NCBI GenBank assembly: GCA_027022065.1
Contig: JALVZS010000166.1
Span: 1 to 7,308, forward strand
Direction of reading: 5' to 3'
DNA from: a bacterium
GTDB lineage: Bacteria > Thermosulfidibacterota > Thermosulfidibacteria > Thermosulfidibacterales > Thermosulfidibacteraceae
DNA: 7,308 nt
Shown here: positions 1 to 6,578 of the stretch, piece by piece
How the letters are laid out: every line of letters starts with the position of its first letter
Position numbering within the stretch: the stretch's first letter is position 1
Notes under the pieces: model-generated
Databases searched by the model: none
What the model saw: only the letters and a program-made list of their open reading frames with translations
What the model was told of the DNA's origin: nothing
Program-made: the position numbers and the translations under genes

Positions 1-1
1 C

Positions 2-844
2 CCTTCAATAGTTTACTGCTCCATAACAGGTTATGGCCAGACGGGTCCATACAGGGAGAGGCCCGGTTATGACTTTATCATTCAGGGCATGTCTGGTCTC
101 ATGAGCATAACGGGAGAGCCTGATGGAATGCCAATGAAGGTTGGGGTGGCTATAACCGATGTTATAGCAGGGCTGTATTCGGCCATATCCATAATAGCTG
201 CCCTTTACAGGAGGCAGAAGAGCGGAAAGGGAGAGTATATAGACATATCCCTTTTGGACACCTCCATATCTGCCCTTGTGAATGTGGCAAGTAACTATCT
301 GGTTTCAGGCCAAAAGCCAAAGAGGTACGGCAACGCCCATCCAAATATTGTGCCCTATGAGACCTTTAGGGCTTCTAACGGCTACTTTAACCTGGGTGTG
401 GGAAACGATGCCCAGTTTGCCAAACTTTGTAAGATTCTGGGTAGGGAGGATCTTGCGGAGGATGAGAGGTTCAAGACAAATGCCAAGAGGGTTGAAAACA
501 GGCATATACTTGTTCCGCTGCTGAATGAGCTCTTTTCAAAGAAGCCTGTTAGCTACTGGATAGAGGTGCTGACCAAGGAGAAGATCCCGTGCGGTCCCAT
601 ATACTCCATTCCAGAGGTCTTTTCCGATCCCCATGTCAAGGAAAGGGGGATGGTTTGGGAGATGGAGCACCTGGGGGATGTGCTGAAGCTGGTAGCCTCT
701 CCTCTCAAGTTTAAGAACTTCAAGGTTTCTCCAAAAAGCCCTCCTCCCACTCTGGGACAGCATACGGACCAGGTGCTTAAGGAGATCCTGGGGTACAGTG
801 AGGACAAGATAGGAGAACTAAGGAGACTGGGAGTTATAAAGTGA
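2..844 (+). CDS. CaiB/BaiF family CoA-transferase (class III), 5'-truncated by the window
   Basis: The reading frame is open from the first complete codon at position 2, so the gene begins upstream and the ATG at 89 is internal. About 280 residues are visible, against roughly 390-400 for the family, so about the first 110-120 are missing. Family hallmarks are the SITGYGQTGPY segment (codons from 32), GLMSITGEPDG with KVGVAITDV, and GKGEYIDISLLD, whose last Asp (codon 257-259) aligns with the catalytic Asp of formyl-CoA transferase that carries the acyl anhydride. The C-terminal LGQHTDQVL...LGYSEDKI...LRRLGVI is also typical. Class III enzymes move CoA between carboxylic acids in the cytoplasm. 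The next gene, 16 bp downstream, is a glutaryl-CoA dehydrogenase, so the likely acceptor is glutarate or a related dicarboxylate, as for human SUGCT. The family is certain; the substrate is inferred from context only. Confidence 0.92.
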   Translation, partial: PSIVYCSITGYGQTGPYRERPGYDFIIQGMSGLMSITGEPDGMPMKVGVAITDVIAGLYSAISIIAALYRRQKSGKGEYIDISLLDTSISALVNVASNYLVSGQKPKRYGNAHPNIVPYETFRASNGYFNLGVGNDAQFAKLCKILGREDLAEDERFKTNAKRVENRHILVPLLNELFSKKPVSYWIEVLTKEKIPCGPIYSIPEVFSDPHVKERGMVWEMEHLGDVLKLVASPLKFKNFKVSPKSPPPTLGQHTDQVLKEILGYSEDKIGELRRLGVIK

Positions 845-848
845 AAGA

Positions 849-853
849 GGAGG
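849..853 (+). promoter_or_regulatory. Ribosome binding site of the acyl-CoA dehydrogenase gene
   Basis: GGAGG lies 7 nt before the ATG at 861, directly after the stop codon of the CoA-transferase (842-844). It supports the 861 start over the internal ATGs at 882 and 885, and suggests the two genes are on one transcript. Confidence 0.75.
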
Positions 854-860
854 TTAGGGG

Positions 861-2027
861 ATGATAAAGAATGTGGACTTTATGATGCTGGAGGAGTTTC
901 TTACCGAAGAGGAGAAGATCGTTAGGGATACCACCAGGAGGTTTGTGGAAAGCGAGATAATGCCCATCATTCCTGAGTGTTACGAGAAGGGCGAGTTTCC
1001 CAAAGAGCTTATCCCCAAGATCGCGGAGCTGGGCCTTTTGGGCATAACCATACCGGAGGAGTATGGGGGAGCTGGTGCCAGCTATTTCTGCTATGGACTT
1101 GCCTGTCAGGAGCTGGAGTGGTGCGACAGTGGTTTGAGAAGCTTTGTTTCTGTCCAAAGCTCCCTGTGCATGTTTCCCATATACCAGTATGGTTCTGAGG
1201 AGCAGAAGAGGACGTACCTTCCTCCCATGTGTAGAGGAGAAATTATAGGCTGTTTTGGTCTCACGGAGCCTGATGCCGGCTCTGATCCTGCGAGCATGAG
1301 GACCACGGCTAAGAAGGTGAAAGGGGGATGGGTGCTTAACGGTAACAAGACCTGGATAACCAATTCGCCCATAGCCCATATAGCTATTGTTTGGGCGAAG
1401 ACCGAGGAAGGGGTTAGAGGTTTTATAGTGGAAAGGGGAACTCCGGGATTTTCTACACCTGAGATAAAGATGAAGATGTCCCTGCGTTTCTCTCCTACAG
1501 GTGAGATAGTGTTGGAGGATTGCTTTGTGCCTGATGAAAACATGCTTCCCGGAAGCGTTGTGGGCATGAAGGCTCCCCTTTCCTGCCTCACTAGGGCAAG
1601 ATACGGTATAGCGTGGGGAGCGGTGGGCATGGCAGCTTTCTGCTTTGAAACGGCCCTTAACTACACCAAAGAAAGGGTGATGTTCGGCAAGCCCTTGGCA
1701 TCATTCCAGCTTATCCAGAGTGATCTTGCTGATATGTTTACAGAGATAACCAAGTGCCAGCTTCTGGTTTACAGGCTGGGCAGGCTCTTTGACGAGGGAA
1801 GGGCCAATCATGTCCATGTATCCATGGCTAAAAGGGCCTGCACCATGATGGCCTACAACGTGGCAAAGAAAGCCAGGGAGCTTCTGGGTGGAAACGGTAT
1901 AAGTCTAGAGTATCATGTTATAAGACATGTTATGAACGCAGAAACCACCACAACCTATGAGGGAACAAGCAAGATACACTCGCTCATACTTGGAAGGTAC
2001 CTCACAGGTATAGATGCCTTCCGCTAG
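861..2027 (+). CDS. gcdH: Glutaryl-CoA dehydrogenase (acyl-CoA dehydrogenase family), predicted decarboxylating
   Basis: A complete 388-residue flavoenzyme of normal family length. It would oxidise glutaryl-CoA and decarboxylate it to crotonyl-CoA, passing electrons to an electron-transfer flavoprotein (not in this window). The acyl-CoA dehydrogenase signature is at residues 132-143 ([12 protein letters not shown]), GNKTWITNS is at 161-169, the ARYGIAWG block characteristic of GCDH is at 246-253, and LLGGNGI is at 341-347. The catalytic base is E367 in TTTYEGT. R93 in DSGLRS matches the human Arg94 that binds the substrate's free carboxylate. E86, S94 and Y366 also match human residues (Glu87, Ser95, Tyr369) that have been linked to decarboxylation, so the decarboxylating type is favoured over the non-decarboxylating type of some sulfate reducers. 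It follows the CoA-transferase by 16 bp and probably shares its transcript. Similarity to human GCDH along the whole length is strong from memory of that sequence. Another short-chain dicarboxylyl-CoA as substrate remains possible. Confidence 0.93.
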   Translation: MIKNVDFMMLEEFLTEEEKIVRDTTRRFVESEIMPIIPECYEKGEFPKELIPKIAELGLLGITIPEEYGGAGASYFCYGLACQELEWCDSGLRSFVSVQSSLCMFPIYQYGSEEQKRTYLPPMCRGEIIGCFGLTEPDAGSDPASMRTTAKKVKGGWVLNGNKTWITNSPIAHIAIVWAKTEEGVRGFIVERGTPGFSTPEIKMKMSLRFSPTGEIVLEDCFVPDENMLPGSVVGMKAPLSCLTRARYGIAWGAVGMAAFCFETALNYTKERVMFGKPLASFQLIQSDLADMFTEITKCQLLVYRLGRLFDEGRANHVHVSMAKRACTMMAYNVAKKARELLGGNGISLEYHVIRHVMNAETTTTYEGTSKIHSLILGRYLTGIDAFR

Positions 2028-3335
2028 TTTCTTAGGAGGGGGTTCCCCCTCCACCTTCATTATAGCGTAGTAAAAGCCTGTGGAGGCGTTTTCTGGAAAT
2101 ATGCGTTTCTCCTCTATGAGCCTCAGGCCGAATTCTTCCTGCATCCAGCGGGTGTTCTCTTCGTTCTCCTCCCTCCAGATGGAGCAGGTGGAGTAGAGGA
2201 GGTATCCTCCGGGTTTGACCAGGGGGATGAGGGAGGAGAGAAGCCTTCTCTGTATTTCCACACACTCTTTGTATCTGATTGGGGTGGTGAACCACCTCCT
2301 TTCAGGGTGCTTTCCCCAGGTGCCTGAGCCGCTACAGGGTAGATCCGCGTGAACTGCATCAAACTGCACTTTAAAAGGGGGATGTGCAGCATCCGCCACC
2401 AAGATAGGCGGTAGGGGAAGCTTGAGCCTCTCAAAGCCATTTACGAGCTTCGTGAGCCTTAGCTTGGATATGTCCGCACAGACAAACCTTATATCGGACC
2501 TCAACTGAGTTACCAGAGAGCTCTTCCTTCCTGGGGCTGCACAGGCGTCAAACAGCGTGGCTCCTTCTGGAAGTAGGTCTAGGAGTCTGCTGATTCCGTA
2601 TGCCGTGTTCACATCCTGAACGATGAACATGCCTTCTTTGTACTCTTCCGTCCTCATAACAGGGTAGGTTCTGGGCATGGTCAGAAACGGGTATACCTTG
2701 GCCTTTTCCACCTGGAATCCGTATTTTTCTGTTAGAGCTTTTCGCAGTGCATCTACATCGGCAAGCCTTGTGTTTACCCTGATGCTCATGGAGGGGTGCT
2801 GGTTCATGTGTTCCATAAGCTTTAATGCCTCTTCTTGGCCAAACTGCTCCGCTAGCCTTTCTGCTATCCACTTGGGGAAGAAGTGGTGCCAGAACGCCCA
2901 CTCCAGAAAGTCGGCGGGAGGGTTTATCCTGAACTTCTTTACCTCAAATAGCACATACCTGAGCCTGTTGATGAACCCTTTTTTGACTTTCTTTTTTCTA
3001 AAGAAAGGACCTAAGGACTTTAGCACATGATTAGGGTTTTTGTTGTCAAAGTAGACTTCAAAGGCTCCCACCCTCAGGCAGGCCCTGAGCAGAGAGGACG
3101 ACTCCTCAAGAGGTTCTTTTTGAACCTCCTCTATCATCCTGTTTACTACGCCCCATCTCCTTCCAAGCTCGTTGGTGATGTATGTGGCGAGCTCTTTGGC
3201 CTTCTGATGGTAGTTGTACTTTTCAAATATCTGCTCCCTTGCAAGGACAAGGTCCTTGTTGAACTCTAGTATCTCCGTTACCCTTACCGCCAGCTCTAAT
3301 CCCAGCGAAAAGAGTGGACCACCTCCACCACCCAT
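1905..3335 (-). CDS. RsmB/NOL1-NOP2/Sun-family RNA cytosine-C5 methyltransferase, with an unusual C-terminal extension
   Basis: An AdoMet-dependent enzyme that would make m5C in rRNA (RsmB makes m5C967 of 16S rRNA) or tRNA. Residues about 10-135 resemble the NusB-like N-terminal domain of RsmB, including [15 protein letters not shown] and FINRLRYVL. The catalytic domain follows. Motif I is DACAAPGRK (263-271), motif IV is [10 protein letters not shown] (331-340) with C334, the cysteine that assists product release, and motif VI is YSTCS (381-385) with C384, the presumed nucleophile. Motif I has Arg at 270 where the family nearly always has Gly. The ATG at 3335 overlaps the end of hemE by 40 bp and has only a weak AAGGTGAG abutting it, so translation may be coupled. 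Relatives end shortly after the [10 protein letters not shown] segment (421-430). The last 46 residues are mostly antisense to the dehydrogenase gene, a 123-bp overlap. A one-base indel near 2038-2049 would end the protein at about 2024 or 2032. The exact RNA target cannot be told. Confidence 0.85.
   Translation of the reverse strand: MGGGGGPLFSLGLELAVRVTEILEFNKDLVLAREQIFEKYNYHQKAKELATYITNELGRRWGVVNRMIEEVQKEPLEESSSLLRACLRVGAFEVYFDNKNPNHVLKSLGPFFRKKKVKKGFINRLRYVLFEVKKFRINPPADFLEWAFWHHFFPKWIAERLAEQFGQEEALKLMEHMNQHPSMSIRVNTRLADVDALRKALTEKYGFQVEKAKVYPFLTMPRTYPVMRTEEYKEGMFIVQDVNTAYGISRLLDLLPEGATLFDACAAPGRKSSLVTQLRSDIRFVCADISKLRLTKLVNGFERLKLPLPPILVADAAHPPFKVQFDAVHADLPCSGSGTWGKHPERRWFTTPIRYKECVEIQRRLLSSLIPLVKPGGYLLYSTCSIWREENEENTRWMQEEFGLRLIEEKRIFPENASTGFYYAIMKVEGEPPPKKLAEGIYTCEVPSKYERVYLACSLIGCGGFCVHNMSYNMIL
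2035..2052. terminator. GC-rich perfect inverted repeat at a convergent gene junction, possible two-way transcription end
   Basis: GGAGGGGG at 2035-2042 and CCCCCTCC at 2045-2052 are perfect reverse complements separated by TT. The likely fold is a 7-bp stem with a GTTC (or GAAC) tetraloop on either strand's RNA. It starts 8 bp after the dehydrogenase stop codon and sits where the oppositely oriented methyltransferase gene would be expected to end. No run of T follows it on either strand, so it is not a textbook intrinsic terminator. It may act with Rho or as a 3'-end stabiliser. Confidence 0.5.
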
Positions 3336-4324
3336 CTCACCTTGTCTGGGTCTGTGTCTGGGAAGACACCGTGTCCAAGGTTGAATATGTGAGCATCTGC
3401 CTTCCTTCCATGAATAAGTATAGCCTCAACCCTCTTTTTTAGCTCCTCTTTGGGCAAAAACAGAGCGGACGGGTCAAGGTTTCCCTGAATAACCCTGTGT
3501 TTTCCCAGTATATTTATAGCATCCTCTAAAGAGATGCGCCAGTCAACGGAGAAGGCGTTACAGGGAAGCTTTTTGATAACCTTTAAAGAGCCGCAAGTCC
3601 CCGTGGAGAAGTAAATCACAGGTATTTTCGTTTTGCTTATCTCCTCTACGAGCTTTTTTGTGTGCTCAAATACATACCTTTCGTAGTCTTCTGGAGATAG
3701 TGCCCCGACCCACGAGTCAAATACCTGAAAGGCATCAACACCTGCCGAAATCTGCATTTTCGCATATTTTACGAGCAGTTCCGTTGCAAGCTCCATGAGC
3801 CTTCTGAAGGCCTCGGGATGCTCAAACATGAACCTCTTTGTGCTGTGGTAGTGCTTTGAGGAGCCTCTTTCCAAGATGTAGCTTAACAGTGTGAACGGTG
3901 CGCCACAGAAGCCTATAAGCGGGGTGTAGGGGTGTGCGTTTTTGAAGCCTGAGACTATTTCGGCAACAAAGCCCAGCTCCTCTATGTTGTATGGATGAAG
4001 GAGCTTTTCGCTTTCCGTTAGAGGAACGAGACTTTCCACAATGGGCCCTATTCCCTCTTTTATCTCCACCTTCAGGCTTTTTAAGGGAAGAAGAGGCACC
4101 AAAAGATCAGAAAAGAGTATAGCCGCATCCACCTTCAGTAGCTTTACAGGAAGGGCGGTGATCTCTACCGCAAGCTCCACATTTCTACATAGATCAAAGA
4201 AGCTCTTTTCTTTCGCTCTCAGCCTTCTGTACTCCGGCAGGAATCTTCCCGCCTGCCGCATGAACCACACGGGAGCGGTGGAGGACCTTCTGCCTTTGAT
4301 GGCTTCAAGGAAGGGGCTGTCCAT
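3296..4324 (-). CDS. hemE: Uroporphyrinogen III decarboxylase
   Basis: A complete 342-residue protein of normal length that removes the four acetate carboxyls of uroporphyrinogen III to give coproporphyrinogen III in the cytoplasm, without a cofactor. The N-terminal signature [16 protein letters not shown] (18-33) carries the substrate-binding arginines R23 and R27. D73 in ILFSDLLV is the essential Asp that contacts the pyrrole nitrogens. [13 protein letters not shown] (138-150), FDSW (202-205), QGNLDP (280-285) and FNLGHGV (314-320, with the conserved His 318) complete the family pattern. The ATG shares one base with the stop codon of the upstream radical SAM gene (TGATG), and the start of the downstream methyltransferase gene lies inside its last codons. 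It is therefore almost certainly cotranscribed and translationally coupled with both. No key residue is missing. Confidence 0.97.
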   Translation of the reverse strand: MDSPFLEAIKGRRSSTAPVWFMRQAGRFLPEYRRLRAKEKSFFDLCRNVELAVEITALPVKLLKVDAAILFSDLLVPLLPLKSLKVEIKEGIGPIVESLVPLTESEKLLHPYNIEELGFVAEIVSGFKNAHPYTPLIGFCGAPFTLLSYILERGSSKHYHSTKRFMFEHPEAFRRLMELATELLVKYAKMQISAGVDAFQVFDSWVGALSPEDYERYVFEHTKKLVEEISKTKIPVIYFSTGTCGSLKVIKKLPCNAFSVDWRISLEDAINILGKHRVIQGNLDPSALFLPKEELKKRVEAILIHGRKADAHIFNLGHGVFPDTDPDKVRWVVEVVHSFRWD

Positions 4325-5388
4325 CAGGAGTTCTCCTTAAGCCTTTTTGGGATGTAGGAGCAGTAGGGCTCTTCCGCCAGATAATCGCCATAAACCGCAT
4401 ACGCCCTCGCCCTGCATCCTCCACAGATGCTGAGGTACTCGCAGACTCCGCACTTTCCCTTGTAGCTTTTAAAGTCCCTGATCCTGTTGAAGAGCTCGGA
4501 CTCCTCCCAGATCTTTACGAATCCTTGCTCAAATACGTTGCCTCCAGATAGGGGGAAGTAACTGCAGGGCTTCACGTTTCCGTGGCAGTCTATAAAGGCT
4601 ATGTGCTGCGCCGCAACGCAACCTTTGGCTCCTCCCGTTGAAAACTTGAGGGAGCGCCTCTGGTAGTTTATCCCGTGCTTCTTCGCCAGCTGATGGCATA
4701 TCCTGTAGTACATGGGAGCGCATGTGGGCCTTACAAGCATATCCTTTTCCTCAAGCTCCATGAAGAAGTGCCACTCCAGTATTTTCTCATAGTCCTCCTT
4801 TGATATGAGCTCTTCCATTATCTCCTCTCCCCTTCCCACGGGCACAATCATAAACATATACCAGGCCACAGGCTTCAGTTTCTTTACAAATCTGTAAACA
4901 TTTTCAATGTCGTGCTGGTTCCTCTTGGTAAATGATGAATTTATCAGAAACGGGATGCCGTGCTTTTTAAACAGCTCAACGGCCTTCATGGTGGCTTCAA
5001 AGGCGCCTGGCTGCCTTCTGAAGTTATTGTGTATCTCGGAAGTGGAGCCATCTACGCTAAGGGACACTATCTGTATGCCTGAGTCCTTTATCTTTAAGCA
5101 CACCTCATCGTTTACCAGCGTCCCGTTTGTTGCCATACACATGCGGAGTCCCTTTTTGCTGCCGTACTCTGCTATGATGTGCCAGTCATCCCTTAATAAG
5201 GGTTCTCCACCTGTAAGAACCACCGTTGGCTTTGCGTAAGAGGAGATCTCATCTATCAAAGCAAAGGATTCCTTTAGTCCGAATCTTCCAGGATCGCTTG
5301 AGACGGAGGATGCGCTTCTACAGTGTATGCAGTTGAGGTTGCAAACTCCCGTTATCTCCCACGCTATCCATCTGGGTTCCCACTTCAT
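4324..5388 (-). CDS. Radical SAM/SPASM protein of the AhbD/NirJ haem-biosynthesis type
   Basis: A complete 354-residue protein. The radical SAM cluster motif is C16xxxC20xxC23, preceded by [14 protein letters not shown], which is very like the start of AhbD and NirJ proteins. GGEP (60-63) and the SAM-binding beta strands follow. The C-terminal SPASM region supplies ligands for an auxiliary 4Fe-4S cluster: candidates are C257, C268, C275, C313, C316, C322, C325 and C343, including the [19 protein letters not shown] segment typical of this family. AhbD turns Fe-coproporphyrin III into haem by oxidative decarboxylation of two propionates, NirJ acts in haem d1 synthesis and AhbC acts on didecarboxysirohaem. 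Direct coupling to hemE favours a tetrapyrrole substrate and, by inference, the AhbD-type reaction. An in-frame TAA lies 9 bp upstream of the ATG, so the start cannot be earlier. The nearest Shine-Dalgarno-like GGAGA is 12 nt away, longer than usual. The subfamily within AhbD/NirJ/AhbC is not settled. Confidence 0.85.
   Translation of the reverse strand: MKWEPRWIAWEITGVCNLNCIHCRSASSVSSDPGRFGLKESFALIDEISSYAKPTVVLTGGEPLLRDDWHIIAEYGSKKGLRMCMATNGTLVNDEVCLKIKDSGIQIVSLSVDGSTSEIHNNFRRQPGAFEATMKAVELFKKHGIPFLINSSFTKRNQHDIENVYRFVKKLKPVAWYMFMIVPVGRGEEIMEELISKEDYEKILEWHFFMELEEKDMLVRPTCAPMYYRICHQLAKKHGINYQRRSLKFSTGGAKGCVAAQHIAFIDCHGNVKPCSYFPLSGGNVFEQGFVKIWEESELFNRIRDFKSYKGKCGVCEYLSICGGCRARAYAVYGDYLAEEPYCSYIPKRLKENS
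4333..4338 (-). promoter_or_regulatory. Ribosome binding site of hemE
   Basis: On the - strand AAGGAG lies 8 nt before the hemE ATG (4324), inside the last codons of the radical SAM gene. It confirms the hemE start and the tight coupling of the two genes. Confidence 0.75.
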
Positions 5389-5396
5389 GGTGCATT

Positions 5397-5426
5397 AGTA
5401 TCTCCACAAATTGTATTTCTTGTCAA
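5397..5426 (-). promoter_or_regulatory. Candidate sigma-70-type promoter for the radical SAM-hemE-methyltransferase unit
   Basis: On the - strand there is a perfect TTGACA (+ strand 5421-5426), an 18-nt spacer and GATACT (5397-5402, four of six matches to TATAAT). Transcription would start about 2-3 nt before the ATG at 5388, giving an almost leaderless message. The Shine-Dalgarno-like GGAGA lies inside this promoter and would be lost. Either the message is leaderless or the real start of transcription is further upstream. Confidence 0.4.
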
Positions 5427-5444
5427 ATTGGGCTATCCTAAGCA

Positions 5445-5452
5445 AAAGGAGG
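5445..5452 (+). promoter_or_regulatory. Ribosome binding site that fixes the start of the double-ACT gene
   Basis: AAAGGAGG lies 6 nt before an in-frame GTG at 5459. This near-perfect site selects GTG 5459 over the longer upstream in-frame TTG at 5411. Confidence 0.85.
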
Positions 5453-5458
5453 TTTGCT

Positions 5459-5992
5459 GTGAGGAGGTTTGTGCTCTTTACCATAGGGGAGGACAGACCA
5501 GGGATCGTTTCTGCCATAAGTGGGGTTCTTTACAGGATGCACTGCAATATTGAAGACTCCTCCATGACCATACTGCGGGGCAACTTCGCCATTATACTCA
5601 TAGTCGCCGTTCCCGATGAGGTGGATGTTTCTGTTCTGGAGAGCATGCTGAGGGAGGAGGCGGAAAGGCTCGGCCTCTTTCTCACGCTCAGGCCCATAGA
5701 GGGGGATGGAAGAAGCACGAAGTATGTCAGCTACTGCCTGATAAAGATCTTCGGCGAGGACAAAACGGGGATAGTCTATAAAGTGTCAAACCTTCTTGCC
5801 TCCATGGGGGTTAACATATCGGACATGAGAACGAAGCTTGCTGGAAGGGACAAGAAGCTTTACGCGATGCTGATAGAGGCGGAAATACCAGAGGAGGTTG
5901 TTTTTGAGGAACTGAAGGAGAGGCTGGAAAAGGTGGCGGAGGAGCTTGACGTGGATATCACAGTGGAAGAGGTTCCCACCGTTCACATGTGA
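5459..5992 (+). CDS. Double-ACT-domain regulatory protein, GcvR-like
   Basis: A 177-residue protein made of two ACT domains, at about residues 3-78 and 89-172. Each opens with the ligand-loop motif of the family: GEDRPG at 10-15 and GEDKTG at 99-104. The loops are followed by helices (IVSAISGVLYRMHCNIED and IVYKVSNLLASMGVNISD). ACT domains bind small ligands, often amino acids, and GcvR of E. coli (190 residues, same layout) modulates the glycine cleavage regulator GcvA by protein contact. No DNA-binding or catalytic domain is present, so a sensor or partner role is likely. Nothing in the neighbourhood names its ligand or target. The GTG start is chosen for its strong ribosome site; the reading frame could be extended upstream to 5411, but those 16 residues are outside the family pattern. 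The gene ends 8 bp before the preferred start of the deformylase gene. Confidence 0.85.
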   Translation: MRRFVLFTIGEDRPGIVSAISGVLYRMHCNIEDSSMTILRGNFAIILIVAVPDEVDVSVLESMLREEAERLGLFLTLRPIEGDGRSTKYVSYCLIKIFGEDKTGIVYKVSNLLASMGVNISDMRTKLAGRDKKLYAMLIEAEIPEEVVFEELKERLEKVAEELDVDITVEEVPTVHM

Positions 5993-5996
5993 GGTG
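5991..5996 (+). promoter_or_regulatory. def: Ribosome binding site that decides the deformylase start
   Basis: GAGGTG, overlapping the stop codon of the ACT gene, lies 4 nt before an in-frame TTG at 6001 (6 nt if counted from GAGG). The alternative GTG at 5989 has no comparable site at a workable distance. Confidence 0.6.
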
Positions 5997-6000
5997 TCTT

Positions 6001-6516
6001 TTGGCGGTAAGGAAGATCATAACCTATCCCAATCCCATCCTCAGGGCCACATGCAGGGAGGTTCTGGAGCTTGATGGAAGGATCCAGGGCATCGTAAGGG
6101 ACCTAATGGACACCATGAACCACTACAGCCACTCCGTTGGCATAGCCGCTCCTCAGATAGGGGAGCCTTACAGGATTATATGCGTGGATGTGTCAAGAAG
6201 TCCTCATTATAAAAAGAAAAACCACGGTCTCATCGTTCTGATAAACCCTGTGATTCTGGAGGGGGACGGGGAAAAGACCACAAGAGAAGGGTGCATGAGC
6301 GTGCCTGATTTTGTGGGGTATGTTACGAGAAAAAGGGTGGTTTTGGTTAGGGGGCTTGATCCCTCAGGCAGAGAGGTGGAGATAGAGGCCAAGCACCTTG
6401 AAGCGGTGGTTCTACAGCACGAGATAGATCATCTGGACGGTATACTGTTCATAGACAGGATAACGTCTCCCTCCTCCCTCATGAGAAGGGAGGAGCTTGT
6501 GTCTAAGAAAATTTGA
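6001..6516 (+). CDS. def: Peptide deformylase
   Basis: A metalloenzyme that removes the N-formyl group from new proteins as they leave the ribosome. All three family motifs are present (numbering from TTG 6001): VGIAAPQIG (46-54) for the GxGLAAxQ motif, EGCMS (96-100) with metal ligand C98, and QHEIDH (139-144) with metal ligands H140 and H144 and catalytic E141. At 171 residues the length is normal. The N-terminus AVRKIITYPNPILR fits the usual start of deformylases and supports TTG 6001, although GTG 5989 would add four residues and overlap the ACT gene by 4 bp. The gene is probably cotranscribed with the ACT gene. No fmt gene, its frequent partner, is visible downstream; a compositionally different gene follows instead. 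The C-terminus ends soon after the SLMRRE helix, as is usual for short bacterial forms. Confidence 0.96.
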   Translation: MAVRKIITYPNPILRATCREVLELDGRIQGIVRDLMDTMNHYSHSVGIAAPQIGEPYRIICVDVSRSPHYKKKNHGLIVLINPVILEGDGEKTTREGCMSVPDFVGYVTRKRVVLVRGLDPSGREVEIEAKHLEAVVLQHEIDHLDGILFIDRITSPSSLMRREELVSKKI

Positions 6517-6541
6517 CTGGATATTTGTTTTGGGTTAAAAT
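6513..6541 (+). promoter_or_regulatory. Near-consensus sigma-70-type promoter of the exported Asn-rich protein gene
   Basis: TTGACT (6513-6518, five of six matches) and TAAAAT (6536-6541, five of six matches) are separated by exactly 17 nt. The -35 box overlaps the TGA of def (6514-6516). Transcription would begin near 6548, leaving a leader of about 30 nt before the ATG at 6579. This is the best promoter match in the window and suggests the last gene is transcribed independently of def. Confidence 0.65.
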
Positions 6542-6578
6542 AAGTTAACAATGTTGCCATTTGTAACTTGAGATAGCA

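Noticed and set aside
89-844. ATG 89 as the true start of the CoA-transferase
   Set aside because: The frame is open to the window edge, and the 29 codons before it encode the conserved SITGYGQTGPY region, so the ATG is internal.
834-1630. Two long - strand reading frames (834-1379 and 1106-1630) opposite the glutaryl-CoA dehydrogenase gene
   Set aside because: They lie antisense to a clearly real, fully conserved gene, show no recognisable motif and have Ser/Pro/Leu-rich translations typical of antisense shadows.
5411-5439. TTGTAT-N17-TATCCT as a promoter for the double-ACT gene
   Set aside because: Each box matches only four of six consensus bases, and the predicted RNA start near 5446 would cut into the ribosome site at 5445-5452.
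5411-5458. An upstream TTG start for the ACT protein, giving 16 extra residues
   Set aside because: The added residues precede the ACT fold, there is no ribosome site before 5411, and GTG 5459 has a near-perfect one.
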